A DNA stretch of 64,000 bases, taken from contig NZ_AP025018.1 of assembly GCF_019977735.1 (NCBI RefSeq), forward strand, positions 10,544,580 to 10,608,579, in the 5' to 3' direction. The position numbers were made by a program, and so were the translations under genes. Below are positions 1 through 7,873 of the stretch, one piece after another (the first letter of the stretch is position 1; each line of letters opens with the position of its first letter). This DNA comes from Calothrix sp. PCC 7716 (GTDB lineage Bacteria; Cyanobacteriota; Cyanobacteriia; Cyanobacteriales; Nostocaceae). Under the pieces are notes generated by a model. That model was given only the letters and a program-made list of their open reading frames with translations. It did no database searches and was not told where the DNA came from.

Positions 1-2
1 TG

Positions 3-209
3 TGGTATGAGGTTGGTTCTCGGAATGAGAAAGCGGGTGAAAATGGGATTTCTCACCAGCTTGAACATTTACTGTTTAAGGCTACTACTGCACGTCCGGT
101 GCAATTTGGGCGCTTGTTTAGCGCTTTGGGTAGTCAGTTCAATGCGTTTACGAGTTATGACGAAACGGCTTATTTTGGTACGGTGCAGCGTGATAAGTTG
201 CAGTTTTAA
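3..209 (+). pseudogene. M16 zinc peptidase fragment (truncated)
   Basis: The frame is open from the window edge and ends at TAA 207-209. It encodes about 68 residues typical of the N-terminal catalytic part of M16 (pitrilysin/processing-peptidase) proteins: the inverted zinc motif HQLEH, then LLFKATTARP, QFGRLFSALGS and AFTSYDETAYFGTV. In intact family members this stretch continues for several hundred residues, with the third zinc ligand further on; here it stops abruptly after RDKLQF. The sequence beyond the stop matches nothing in M16 and is instead the antisense of the neighbouring minus-strand gene, so the end looks like a rearrangement junction. The true 5' end lies outside the window. 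Family call is confident; 'inactive remnant' is inference. Confidence 0.75.
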
Positions 210-920
210 AAGTTTCTTCTTGCGTTTATCTTTAATTTTTCTGACGGTAAGACCTATTCCTATTGTTAAAATTCCCCAAGGAATAGAAGATTCAGGTATA
301 CTGACTTTTCGATATTCTATTGGTGTGGCGACTAATAAATTACCTTGTGCATTAAATATTTGGTCTAGAGAATTAACACCATTATCAAATATAGTTACTT
401 TGGAAACTACTTTACCTCCTGTGCTTGTAGGGCAACCGTTAGGTGCATTGTTACCAACATAGCGTTGCGGTTCCCATAATAGTAAAAGATTACATGCAGC
501 AGTCGATATGTTATTGCTAGTTACTACTCTTTCTAATTCGGGTTTATCGCATAACCCATTCACAATACTTGGGTTAATGAAGGGGCGAACGTCAAGGTTT
601 ACTGCGGAATTTCCTTTGTTAAATGAGTAAAAACTGGTACGTTGAAAAGCCGAGCTTTTTTGTTCTAAAAAGATAGTCTCTGTGTCTTGATTGGGTAATG
701 CATCTGATAACCGGACTTTACAATTTGACATGGTAATGAGCGGAATATTGGGATTATTTGTGACTTGCTGAAAGTTATTAAATAAACCTGTAAACCAGCC
801 TGATACTTCTTTGACTTGCGTTTCTAATGGGGGTGGCGTGAGGACTGATGCTGTACTGGGTTGAGATAATATGAATGTTGATGCTAAAATACTAAGGCTA
901 CAGGCTTTTAACTTATTCAT
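69..920 (-). CDS. Secreted protein with PEP-CTERM-like C-terminal anchor, 3' end fused to foreign sequence
   Basis: 283 residues. An N-terminal signal peptide (hydrophobic core at about residues 8-24, ending STAS) is followed by a soluble domain I do not recognise. Around residues 210-236 is a sorting-signal-like segment: PESS, a hydrophobic stretch (WGILTIGIGLTV) and a basic cluster (KIKDKRKKK), as in cyanobacterial PEP-CTERM/PESS proteins exported and processed by exosortase. Such proteins normally end at the basic cluster. Here about 45 more residues follow, and they are the antisense translation of the M16 peptidase fragment, so the native stop was probably lost at a recombination junction near 205-212. 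Whether the tail blocks exosortase processing is unknown. Confidence 0.6.
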   Translation of the reverse strand: MNKLKACSLSILASTFILSQPSTASVLTPPPLETQVKEVSGWFTGLFNNFQQVTNNPNIPLITMSNCKVRLSDALPNQDTETIFLEQKSSAFQRTSFYSFNKGNSAVNLDVRPFINPSIVNGLCDKPELERVVTSNNISTAACNLLLLWEPQRYVGNNAPNGCPTSTGGKVVSKVTIFDNGVNSLDQIFNAQGNLLVATPIEYRKVSIPESSIPWGILTIGIGLTVRKIKDKRKKKLLKLQLITLHRTKISRFVITRKRIELTTQSAKQAPKLHRTCSSSLKQ

Positions 921-1072
921 ACTTGTCTATTTGTTTTTATTTAAATTGTTTATATATTACTGCATAGGCATTCTGACGGCAAAAGCTACCTAACTATTGG
1001 CGCCAGTCTTAAATCTCTTATACTCTTCTCTCTGTGGTTTGTGTGACTCTGTGGTAAAAAGAATGACTTGAA

Positions 1073-1101
1073 GGAACAGGCAGGGATGCCTGTTCCACAA
1101 G
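1073..1101. repeat. Dispersed palindromic repeat (GCAGGGATGCCTGTTCCACAAG type)
   Basis: GGAACAGGCA and TGCCTGTTCC form a hairpin around GGGA, followed by ACAAG. Near-identical copies occur around 42648 and 63592. It lies just downstream of the SGNH hydrolase gene and could act as a terminator hairpin, but there is no clear T-run. Confidence 0.7.
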
Positions 1102-1107
1102 AGGGGA

Positions 1108-2115
1108 TTATACTTTTTTGAGGCGTTTTGCTTTTGTTAGGGCGTTTTTGGTTTCGATTTGTTGGATGGCTGCTTGCCAGACTTCATAACCGTTGAGACT
1201 GAGGTGTAAGCCGTCGGTTGTTAGTTCTTGACGGAGGTTGCCTTGAAAGTCGGTGAACCAGTGGTGAATGTTTAGGTAGTTGGCGCCTTCTTGTTTGGCG
1301 ATAGTTGAGAGTTTTTGGTTGATATTACGGATGCGGGTGTTGGGTATTGTTGGTAGGCGTGTTGGTAAGATTGATTGAACGATGATTTGTGTCATCGGAT
1401 GTTCTTCGCGCAGACGGCGAATGATGCGGCGATGATTACGTAATATTGTTTCGTCTGTGGCGCCTCGACGCAGGTCGTTTATTCCTGCCATGAGGTAAAT
1501 TACGTCGGGTCTTGTTTTGGAGAAGGCTGATATTCTTTTTAATACGCCTGCTGAGGTGTCTCCAGAAATTCCTTGATTTAACCATAGTTTCCCTGAAGGT
1601 AGTTTGTCTTTAGGGAACCACATGCTTAAGGAGTCTCCGACTAATACGCTAAGACGATTATCTCCTTGACCATCTGACATTGCGCGCGCTTCTAAGGCTA
1701 GTAGTCCTTTCCAGTCTTCGTAAGATAGCTGACTTTTTCTACCATCGGGCTGCTGGGTTGATCTTACTGATGCTAGTCGAGTATAAATTGTGCCAAGCCT
1801 TAAGGCTGCTAATCGTTGGTAATATAGTTGACTTCCAGATAATGGTCTAGTGGCGCTGGGCTGCGTAATTCTACTAGGCGCCACTGAATTACTTGGGTTA
1901 CTAACTGGGTTACTAAATTCAGGTGCGGAATTTTCGGGAGTTGCAAGTGGTGGTAATTGGTTTTGGGTGGCGTGGGACTGCTGCGACTGCGAACCAACGT
2001 TGATGTCTATAGGTAATGGTGCATCTTGTTGGGCAATTGACAACTGAGGTAAAGCTGATGTGGGCACTGCCAATCCTGTCAACACTCCCGCTGCTAACAG
2101 ATATACATCCTTCAT
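1108..2115 (-). CDS. SGNH/GDSL-family hydrolase (lipase/esterase-like), secreted
   Basis: 335 residues. A hydrophobic N-terminus (about 1-22) looks like a signal peptide or anchor, followed by a low-complexity Pro/Ser/Asn/Gln linker to about residue 95. The catalytic domain has all four SGNH blocks in order: GDS at 160-162 (nucleophile Ser), NQG at 180-182 (block II Gly), GIND at 211-214 (block III Asn) and DGLH at 301-304 (Asp-His of the triad). The family hydrolyses ester or acyl groups on lipids or polysaccharides; the substrate cannot be told here. Related cyanobacterial proteins are often cell-wall or exopolysaccharide esterases. Transcribed alone, with dispersed repeats flanking it. Confidence 0.85.
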   Translation of the reverse strand: MKDVYLLAAGVLTGLAVPTSALPQLSIAQQDAPLPIDINVGSQSQQSHATQNQLPPLATPENSAPEFSNPVSNPSNSVAPSRITQPSATRPLSGSQLYYQRLAALRLGTIYTRLASVRSTQQPDGRKSQLSYEDWKGLLALEARAMSDGQGDNRLSVLVGDSLSMWFPKDKLPSGKLWLNQGISGDTSAGVLKRISAFSKTRPDVIYLMAGINDLRRGATDETILRNHRRIIRRLREEHPMTQIIVQSILPTRLPTIPNTRIRNINQKLSTIAKQEGANYLNIHHWFTDFQGNLRQELTTDGLHLSLNGYEVWQAAIQQIETKNALTKAKRLKKV

Positions 2116-2258
2116 CGCTTTATCTCCCCTCTTAAATAATGAATATATTCCCTAATCTCAGCCTATAGCGACTGATTTCAGGAAATTTCTTTGAATACTA
2201 ATTTATTATTTTTATTTACACCGCCTCCAAATGTAAAGCCAGCTGCATGTGATACTTT

Positions 2259-2741
2259 TCACAAACTCTTTAAAAAAGCCTTGTTAGCTTGAATTGTTTG
2301 TGTGATTTTTAGCCAAGCTTCAGCGGATAATGCGGACTTTATCAAGATTAACATCTTCCACCACTCAAGCAAATACTCAGAGCTATTACTTTGCTGTATT
2401 TGATCGATGTAATAATTTTGCCACCAATCTGGGGCATATTTACTGTTCCAACGCTTTTTCCAACGACGGCGCCAACGCCAAAAAACCTGAGAAAAGTTTG
2501 CCCCAGCAACAGGTGGGGGAGGAAAATCGGCGTAACTGATAAATCTACTGAGATTAGCACCATGAACGTAAGCTACGTAGCAATAACAGTCAATTCGCTT
2601 TATTTCCTCAATTTGAATGTTGAACATCATCGCGATAGCTTCCTCTGTCACAAATCGTGCTAACGGATGTATAAAAGGAGACTTATAGGCAATTTTGGAT
2701 ACACGAATTGAGGGTGCTGCGACCCTGATTGTTGTTACCAT
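2259..2741 (-). CDS. Hypothetical protein, Trp/Tyr-rich
   Basis: 160 residues; I do not recognise a family. It has no signal peptide or clear membrane span. The middle is basic and rich in Trp and Arg (VFWRWRRRWKKRW at about residues 86-98), followed by an aromatic segment (WWQNYYIDQI) and a C-terminal helix-like region. No catalytic motif is visible. The ATG is the first in the frame. It stands alone between the SGNH hydrolase and the methyltransferase, all on the minus strand with gaps over 140 bp, so it need not be cotranscribed with either. Confidence 0.5.
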   Translation of the reverse strand: MVTTIRVAAPSIRVSKIAYKSPFIHPLARFVTEEAIAMMFNIQIEEIKRIDCYCYVAYVHGANLSRFISYADFPPPPVAGANFSQVFWRWRRRWKKRWNSKYAPDWWQNYYIDQIQQSNSSEYLLEWWKMLILIKSALSAEAWLKITQTIQANKAFLKSL

Positions 2742-2947
2742 AGGTATATGAGTCCCTTTGACAAGGGATGTGCTTGATTGAATATTTATAGCTACGAGTG
2801 AGATTACCGACGCATATAAATGTTGTCGGCAACCTGACTAGCTTGGAAAAAGGCTATTTATCTATAAATTGATAGTACATCTATCTTACCTTATAAATTC
2901 CGAAAAAATCATAAAAATTAGTATAAATATTCTATTAAAATTTTAAA

Positions 2948-3907
2948 TTAATCATCGAAACGATACTGGCTGCCTTTTACATAGTCTTCATTCAGTTCAA
3001 AACTAAGCCATTGGCGCCGTAGTGTTTCGGCGACAAAGCCTGTAGTGTTGGAGCCTGCAAAGGGGTCTAGCACGATGTCGCCTTCCGAGGTGAGGAATTT
3101 GATAAAAAATTCTGCGAATCCTGACGGGTAGCGTGCCGGGTGTGGTTTAATATCGGCTTGTTTACAGCGTTTTAAATATGGAGTGTTAGATTCGGTGTTG
3201 GCAAATTCGAGTAAATTCGGTGGAATGGCGCCTTCATTATCTTTTTGAAATTTGGTTGAAATATCATGACCACTGGGACGTAGTTTGGCTTTGTACCCAT
3301 TTTTGAGTAAGTTTTTCATACTCTCGCTGTATGGTTTGAGAACTTTACGATTATCTGCTCGTGGGTTGGGGGTTTTTGAGAGCCACCAGACAACATTTAC
3401 TGAGTCTTTAACGCGAATGCGCCGGACATTGACCCACTCGGCTGGTGTTGGCAAGCGTGCTGGGTTGTAATGAAAGAATTCTTGTGCTAAATAGAACCCG
3501 ACTTCTCTACACAGTTTTACTAATAGTTCGTATTGATAAATACTGCGTATTGGGTTTCCTGGAAGATAGGCGCCGCCTAAATCTAATACAAAAGAGCCGT
3601 TTTCAGCTAAAACGCGCTTAAATTCGTGGGCAAAGGGTAAGAACCATTCTATGTATTTTTCCGCACTTTCATTTCCATATTCTTTCTTACGTGTTAATGG
3701 AAAAGGAGGTGAAGTTAAAATTAAATTTATACTGTCATTTTGTATTGATTGAATTAAATTCAAGCTGTCACCCAGGTACATGGCGCCGTATGTTCGGGTG
3801 TAATATGAATTTAGTTGAAGTGTAAGATGCGATGCTGTAAAGTATGTGTCCAATCTGATTTCACTTATTGCGTCTGCAAATCGGAATATAACGCATAAGT
3901 CAACCAA
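2948..3907 (-). CDS. Orphan DNA methyltransferase, beta-class, probably N4-cytosine
   Basis: 319 residues. Motif IV (TSPPF, about residues 66-70) precedes the AdoMet-binding motif I (DPFAGSNTTG, about 282-291), the beta-class order. SPPF/SPPY at motif IV favours exocyclic amino methylation, typically m4C. The stretch between, including NPARLPTPAEWVNVRRIRVK and PSGHDISTKFQ, resembles the conserved solitary m4C methyltransferases of cyanobacteria (DmtB/M.Ssp6803II-type, known for GGCC). No restriction endonuclease lies beside it. Translation may begin later than the first ATG, since conserved similarity starts near residue 34. It is a candidate for the enzyme behind the window's GGCGCC enrichment or GGCC scarcity; target specificity cannot be read from sequence by eye. 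Confidence 0.85.
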   Translation of the reverse strand: MVDLCVIFRFADAISEIRLDTYFTASHLTLQLNSYYTRTYGAMYLGDSLNLIQSIQNDSINLILTSPPFPLTRKKEYGNESAEKYIEWFLPFAHEFKRVLAENGSFVLDLGGAYLPGNPIRSIYQYELLVKLCREVGFYLAQEFFHYNPARLPTPAEWVNVRRIRVKDSVNVVWWLSKTPNPRADNRKVLKPYSESMKNLLKNGYKAKLRPSGHDISTKFQKDNEGAIPPNLLEFANTESNTPYLKRCKQADIKPHPARYPSGFAEFFIKFLTSEGDIVLDPFAGSNTTGFVAETLRRQWLSFELNEDYVKGSQYRFDD

Positions 3908-3954
3908 AATACAATATGTTTGTGCTATTTGTAATACTAGTCAAGCCTCTTGTC

Positions 3955-4012
3955 GTGTTGAACATACATCTGTCATGTTGAACATACATCTGTCATGTTG
4001 AACGTAGTGAAA
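3955..4012. repeat. Tandem direct repeat, unit about 20 bp
   Basis: The unit CTGTCATGTTGAACATACAT is repeated, with a final copy diverging to TGTTGAACGTAGTGAAACATC. The variant GTCATGCTGAACGTAGAGAA recurs near 32012, so this belongs to a dispersed family. It lies upstream of the methyltransferase gene that reads away from it; no promoter role is evident. Confidence 0.6.
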
Positions 4013-4081
4013 CATCTTTGTAAGTTTGAAGATTAATAAGATTCTACGCTACGCTCAGAATGACAATTGTGTACAAGACAA

Positions 4082-4777
4082 TTATATACCTGTTAGTACT
4101 TGGGATAGCTCTTTGGAAAGGTCTACGTTTGATTCTTCTTGTTTGGTAAATAAAACTCCAGCTAGGAAGTAGTAGTCACCTGAATAAAATGCTGTTTTTT
4201 TGCTACGCATTTCTTCAATGTGGTTTTTGACTTTTGGTTCTGAACTGTAGTAGCCAAATTCGATAGGTAATACAGTAAATTTGTTAACTGAGTAACCGTT
4301 GGCTTTTGCTTGTTCTATGGTGCTGATGGGATTAGAATAGCTAGATACTAGTACTAAAACGTTTTCGTATCCTAATGTTAGCAGCTTGTTTGTAATGGCG
4401 GCGCCGTCGGTTCCACCAAAAAGTAATGGCATATAGATGTCTTCGTCTGGTGCGGGTAGATAAGGAGGGTTAGAGACGAGACATTCAGATTGACTTTGAT
4501 TTGATTCAAACAGGCTAGAGTTATCTATTATATATTTGTCGGTTAGGCTATATTCGTCAATAGTTAAATTCGCTGCTTTCCATGCATCGGTATTTAACTC
4601 AAATCCATGTATTAAACCTGCAAATTTATTCCGTAGTAAAGAGCAAATTACAGGACTACCATCACCTGAACCAAATTCAACTATATATTTAAAGTTTTGA
4701 CGGTTTCTTAAAACGAAGTTCTCTAAACAGTTGGAGTAAAAGTTAGATTCTTCTGGGCAGTAAAAAATATCTTTCAT
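4082..4777 (-). CDS. Class I SAM-dependent methyltransferase (HemK/PrmC-like fold, NPPY motif)
   Basis: 231 residues. Motif I is VEFGSGDGSP (about 33-42) and the catalytic motif IV is SNPPYLP (about 101-107), followed by LLFGGTDGAA. NPPY is typical of enzymes that methylate exocyclic or amide nitrogens: PrmC on release-factor Gln, or N6-adenine methyltransferases of DNA, rRNA and tRNA. The N-terminal PrmC helical domain is missing, so it is not a canonical PrmC. Substrate unknown. It begins ATG with no close upstream gene on the same strand. A short run of STRR-like GTTAGAAGTTAGAA follows its start at 4787-4808. Confidence 0.7.
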   Translation of the reverse strand: MKDIFYCPEESNFYSNCLENFVLRNRQNFKYIVEFGSGDGSPVICSLLRNKFAGLIHGFELNTDAWKAANLTIDEYSLTDKYIIDNSSLFESNQSQSECLVSNPPYLPAPDEDIYMPLLFGGTDGAAITNKLLTLGYENVLVLVSSYSNPISTIEQAKANGYSVNKFTVLPIEFGYYSSEPKVKNHIEEMRSKKTAFYSGDYYFLAGVLFTKQEESNVDLSKELSQVLTGI

Positions 4778-4815
4778 GATGTTAGGGGTTGGGAGTTAGA
4801 AGTTAGAAATGTGGA

Positions 4816-4845
4816 AACGTAGGGTGGGCACTGCCCACCTTACTA
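4816..4845. repeat. Dispersed palindrome GTAGGGTGGGCACTGCCCACCTTAC
   Basis: GGTGGGCA and TGCCCACC pair around a 1-2 nt centre. Sister copies lie at about 6387, 15879, 31912 and 57195, with a variant at 13999. The copy abuts the stop codon of the following minus-strand gene and could serve as its transcript end. Confidence 0.75.
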
Positions 4846-5949
4846 AAGGGTTTCAGCTTGGCGGATTGATTTGACGACTGATAAAGCAGCGCGGTCGCCC
4901 ATTAATTTTTCTTGGTCATATCCAAGTAGTAGTTCCCATGCGTTGTTGGGATAAAGTTCTGCTAGGGGTAATGCCACATCGTCGAGCATCCATTGACCGT
5001 GACGTTCGTCTTCACGAATGTGGAGTTCCCAGTAACCCATTGCTGCATCTGACAAATTAAGTCTTTGTGCTGCGGTTAAATAATTACGATATGCGCTGGG
5101 ACCTGCTACCTCGAAGTACGTTAAGGCGCCTGAATAACGAAGGTAATAACGTTTGCGTTCTGTAGTTAAAAAATTATGATTTGCACATGCTAAAACTTCC
5201 CAAGGAACCAAGTCGAAGTAAGCTTCTGGCTCGGTATTCAAATCAAATTCATTAAGCATAGCCGCAAAAAATGTTGAGTGTTTACGGTTGAAGCGACCAT
5301 TACCGTATTCTTCAAGCAATACTTTCACTAATGTACATTGAATGGGGTTTGCTGTGCCGCCAAGAATGCGTGATAAACGACTACCTTCGACTAATCCATC
5401 AAATGAGCCTATAGCAAGTAAATGTTTATATCCTTCAACGCTCATTTCCTCACGAATGTAACGACTTCCTTCAGAAATTTCTGGATTTAAATCATAAGCT
5501 ACGCGGTCAATTAATGCTTGCTTGACATCAACTTTTTGTAATGACTCAACATCTATTTGTGCTAACTCCCATTTTTGCCAAGCTGTCTCTATGCTATTGC
5601 GAACTTGCTGCAAGTACAAAGAGCGTTCGTTTTCGTAATTTTGTAAATCATCGTACCAAAAAAGATACAAACGATTTATTCTGTAAAGAATTCGCTGAAG
5701 GAAGCGATGTGCTTGATAGTCTTGGGCGCCATCATATGCGGCTGTTAACGCTGTAGCTAAAGCGAACTCGAATTCTTTCGCAATGTCAGGGTTTATATTT
5801 AACTGCTTGTCTAAATTTTCAACAGCCAGTAACTGCACAAACTGCTTTTCGGCAATGTCGTAGTTGTCACTGGGCGCGGTATTCTCTTGTAAATATCGGT
5901 TTTTTCCCTCGGAGTCAATGCGAGGTAGCTCAATTGAAATACTTTGCAT
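4843..5949 (-). CDS. Haem-oxygenase-like diiron (iron-containing redox enzyme) family protein
   Basis: 368 residues, soluble. The second half has the signature spacing of the HDO/TENA-like all-helical 'iron-containing redox enzyme' family: EEYGNG followed by NRKHS (about 212-223), then TYFEVAGPSA (about 278-287), then the helix WELHIREDERHGQWM (about 307-321) with His, Asp and His ligand candidates. Known members oxidise or fragment fatty acids, amino acids or N-hydroxylated substrates with a non-haem diiron centre. The N-terminal about 150 residues are extra and not recognised. No biosynthetic partners sit beside it, so the substrate is open. Expressed alone, with the stop codon against a dispersed palindrome. 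Confidence 0.65.
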   Translation of the reverse strand: MQSISIELPRIDSEGKNRYLQENTAPSDNYDIAEKQFVQLLAVENLDKQLNINPDIAKEFEFALATALTAAYDGAQDYQAHRFLQRILYRINRLYLFWYDDLQNYENERSLYLQQVRNSIETAWQKWELAQIDVESLQKVDVKQALIDRVAYDLNPEISEGSRYIREEMSVEGYKHLLAIGSFDGLVEGSRLSRILGGTANPIQCTLVKVLLEEYGNGRFNRKHSTFFAAMLNEFDLNTEPEAYFDLVPWEVLACANHNFLTTERKRYYLRYSGALTYFEVAGPSAYRNYLTAAQRLNLSDAAMGYWELHIREDERHGQWMLDDVALPLAELYPNNAWELLLGYDQEKLMGDRAALSVVKSIRQAETL

Positions 5950-6314
5950 GAAATTAGTGGTGCTTTATAGAAGCTGTAAAATTTATTCCCTTAACACTAA
6001 TTACATTTTCATTTTGTAGCGCTAATTACCTCTCACCTTCGCCATAAATACCACTAAGACTAAAGTATGATAAGAAACAAATAAAGTGTAACTATTGTAA
6101 CAGTTTTTCTTTGTTATACAGACGCAATAAATCGCGTCCGTACTGTTTGTATGTAATATTTTTTACATTATTCTGTTTTCTAAATATCTATAACTAATAC
6201 AAATTTATCGTTTACTTAAAACATTAAATAATATTTGATACTTCGTTAATTATGGTCAGGCTAAAGTAATAGAGCAATTGTTTTACTACTTTAACTTTAC
6301 TGAGGTTTTATTAT

Positions 6315-6501
6315 TGTAGGTTGGGTGGAGGAACGGAACCCAACATAGAAGATTACAGGTAGTGGTTCGTGTCAAAAGTTTTGGGTTGTTGGTAGTAAGG
6401 TGGGCATTGCCCACCATACAATTGTACGCTTATCCTACACCCCAGAATTAATGACACGAACCAGTAGTTGGGTTCCGCATTTGCGCTCCACCCAACCTAC
6501 A
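6315..6501. repeat. 187-bp nested palindromic element
   Basis: Outer arms TGTAGGTTGGGTGGAG (6315-6330) and CTCCACCCAACCTACA (6486-6501) are exact inverted copies. Inside them GGAACCCAAC pairs with GTTGGGTTCC, further in TGGTTCGTGTC (6363-6373) pairs with GACACGAACCA (6453-6463), and near the middle is the common palindrome GGTGGGCATTGCCCACC. This is a composite, MITE-like structure in the 547-bp gap between genes; no coding is seen in the gap. Its right arm supplies the TAG stop of the adjacent PLP-enzyme gene. Confidence 0.75.
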
Positions 6502-7747
6502 AATGCGATGGGCCGACGGCTTCGATGGCTGCTTCTAGGGCGATGGAGATGTGTGTCCAGTGTGTGCCGCCTTGGCAATATACTATGTAGGGTTCGCGTA
6601 GTGGTCCGTCGGCGGAGAATTCTAGGGTGCTACCTTCGATGAATGTTCCTCCTGCCATGACTACTTGACTCTCGTAACCAGGCATTTGGTCGGGGATGGG
6701 GTCGAGGTAGGAACCGATGGGTGAGTTTTGCTGGATGGCTTTACAAAAGGCGATTAGTTTTTTGGCTGAACCTAGTTTAATTGCTTGAATTACGTCGCGA
6801 CGCGGCGCCATTGGGGCTGGGTTGACAGGATAGCCTAGTCTGTCAAATACGTAACCAGTAAGGTGAGTACCTTTCATTGCTTCTCCCACCATTTGCGGCG
6901 CCAAGAATAATCCTTGAAACAGCAATCTTAGCTGGTCAAAGGTGGCGCCTCCTTCACTGCCAATACCTGGTGCTGTGAGACGACATGCTGCCATTTCTAC
7001 TAAGTCGGCACGTCCTACTACATAACCCCCAGCGGTGACTATGGTACCACCTGGGTTTTTAATTAAAGAGCCTGCCATTAAGTCAGCGCCAACGTGCGTT
7101 GGTTCTTGTGTTTCGATAAATTCGCCATAGCAGTTGTCAACAAAACAAACTGTGTTGGGGTTTTGTTGTTTGACGATAGTAACTATTTTCCCGATTTCTT
7201 CAACTGATAAACTTGGGCGCCAAGAATAACCGCAGGAACGCTGGATAAGAACAAGGCGAGTGTTTTGTTTTATACCTTGGCTCAAAGCAGACCAATCAAT
7301 CGTCCCTTCAGATGTTAGATCCAATTGACGATAAGTTATGCCAAACTCTATAAGGGAGCCTTGAGAGCTACCCCGTAAACCAATGACTTCTTCTAAAGTG
7401 TCATAAGGGGCGCCTGCTACGGCTAGCATTTCATCACCAGGACGAAGCACACCAAATAAGGCGCAAGCGATAGCATGAGTTCCCGAAACAAACTGTACCC
7501 GCACTGCAGCTTTTTCGGCACCCATGACTGTAGCAAAGACTTTATCTAAAGTTTCGCGCCCAATATCATCGTGTCCGTATCCTGTGACACCTGCGAAATG
7601 GTGCGACCCAACACTATAATCGCGAAAAGAATTTAGCACTCTAGTCAGATTTTGCTTGACTGTTGCGTCAATTCCAGAAAAAATCTGTAACAGTGCCTGT
7701 TCTGCGTCCCGCAGCTGCTCCAAGCTGTTCATTAGTCCCTCATTCAC
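6497..7747 (-). CDS. PLP-dependent methionine gamma-lyase family protein ('aluminum resistance' family)
   Basis: 416 residues, full length for the Met_gamma_lyase (PF06838-type) family of fold-type I PLP enzymes. Seen: VSGTHAIACALFG (about 88-100), a cofactor-binding Asp region FVDNCYGEF (about 202-210) and the Schiff-base lysine in GSLIKNPGG (Lys230). The C-terminal half has GIGSEGGATFDQLR and GGTFIEGSTLEFSADGPLR. Relatives were named for aluminium tolerance, but the chemistry is probably C-S lyase-like on Cys/Met-type substrates; that is family knowledge, not shown here. It is divergent from desC. The stop TAG falls inside the outer arm of a palindromic element, so the C-terminus may have been set by that insertion. 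Confidence 0.85.
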   Translation of the reverse strand: MNEGLMNSLEQLRDAEQALLQIFSGIDATVKQNLTRVLNSFRDYSVGSHHFAGVTGYGHDDIGRETLDKVFATVMGAEKAAVRVQFVSGTHAIACALFGVLRPGDEMLAVAGAPYDTLEEVIGLRGSSQGSLIEFGITYRQLDLTSEGTIDWSALSQGIKQNTRLVLIQRSCGYSWRPSLSVEEIGKIVTIVKQQNPNTVCFVDNCYGEFIETQEPTHVGADLMAGSLIKNPGGTIVTAGGYVVGRADLVEMAACRLTAPGIGSEGGATFDQLRLLFQGLFLAPQMVGEAMKGTHLTGYVFDRLGYPVNPAPMAPRRDVIQAIKLGSAKKLIAFCKAIQQNSPIGSYLDPIPDQMPGYESQVVMAGGTFIEGSTLEFSADGPLREPYIVYCQGGTHWTHISIALEAAIEAVGPSHL

Positions 7748-7873
7748 AATAAATTTACTACTTTGTGGATTTCTAGCGCATGGCAGATAAAAGCTATGCT
7801 CAATATAGGTACGCTGAACCTGAACAACAAATTACTTTGTTTTCGCGCTTTTAAATCCCATTTAGGATACTGC

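Noticed and set aside
7-462. 151-codon plus-strand open frame at the left edge
   Set aside because: It runs in a different frame from the recognisable M16 sequence and then antisense to the PEP-CTERM-like gene; its translation has no protein-like features.
7763-7873. Longer N-terminus for DesC
   Set aside because: The extra 37 residues are not desaturase-like and overlap the promoter region of the divergent PLP gene; ATG 7874 starts the conserved protein.
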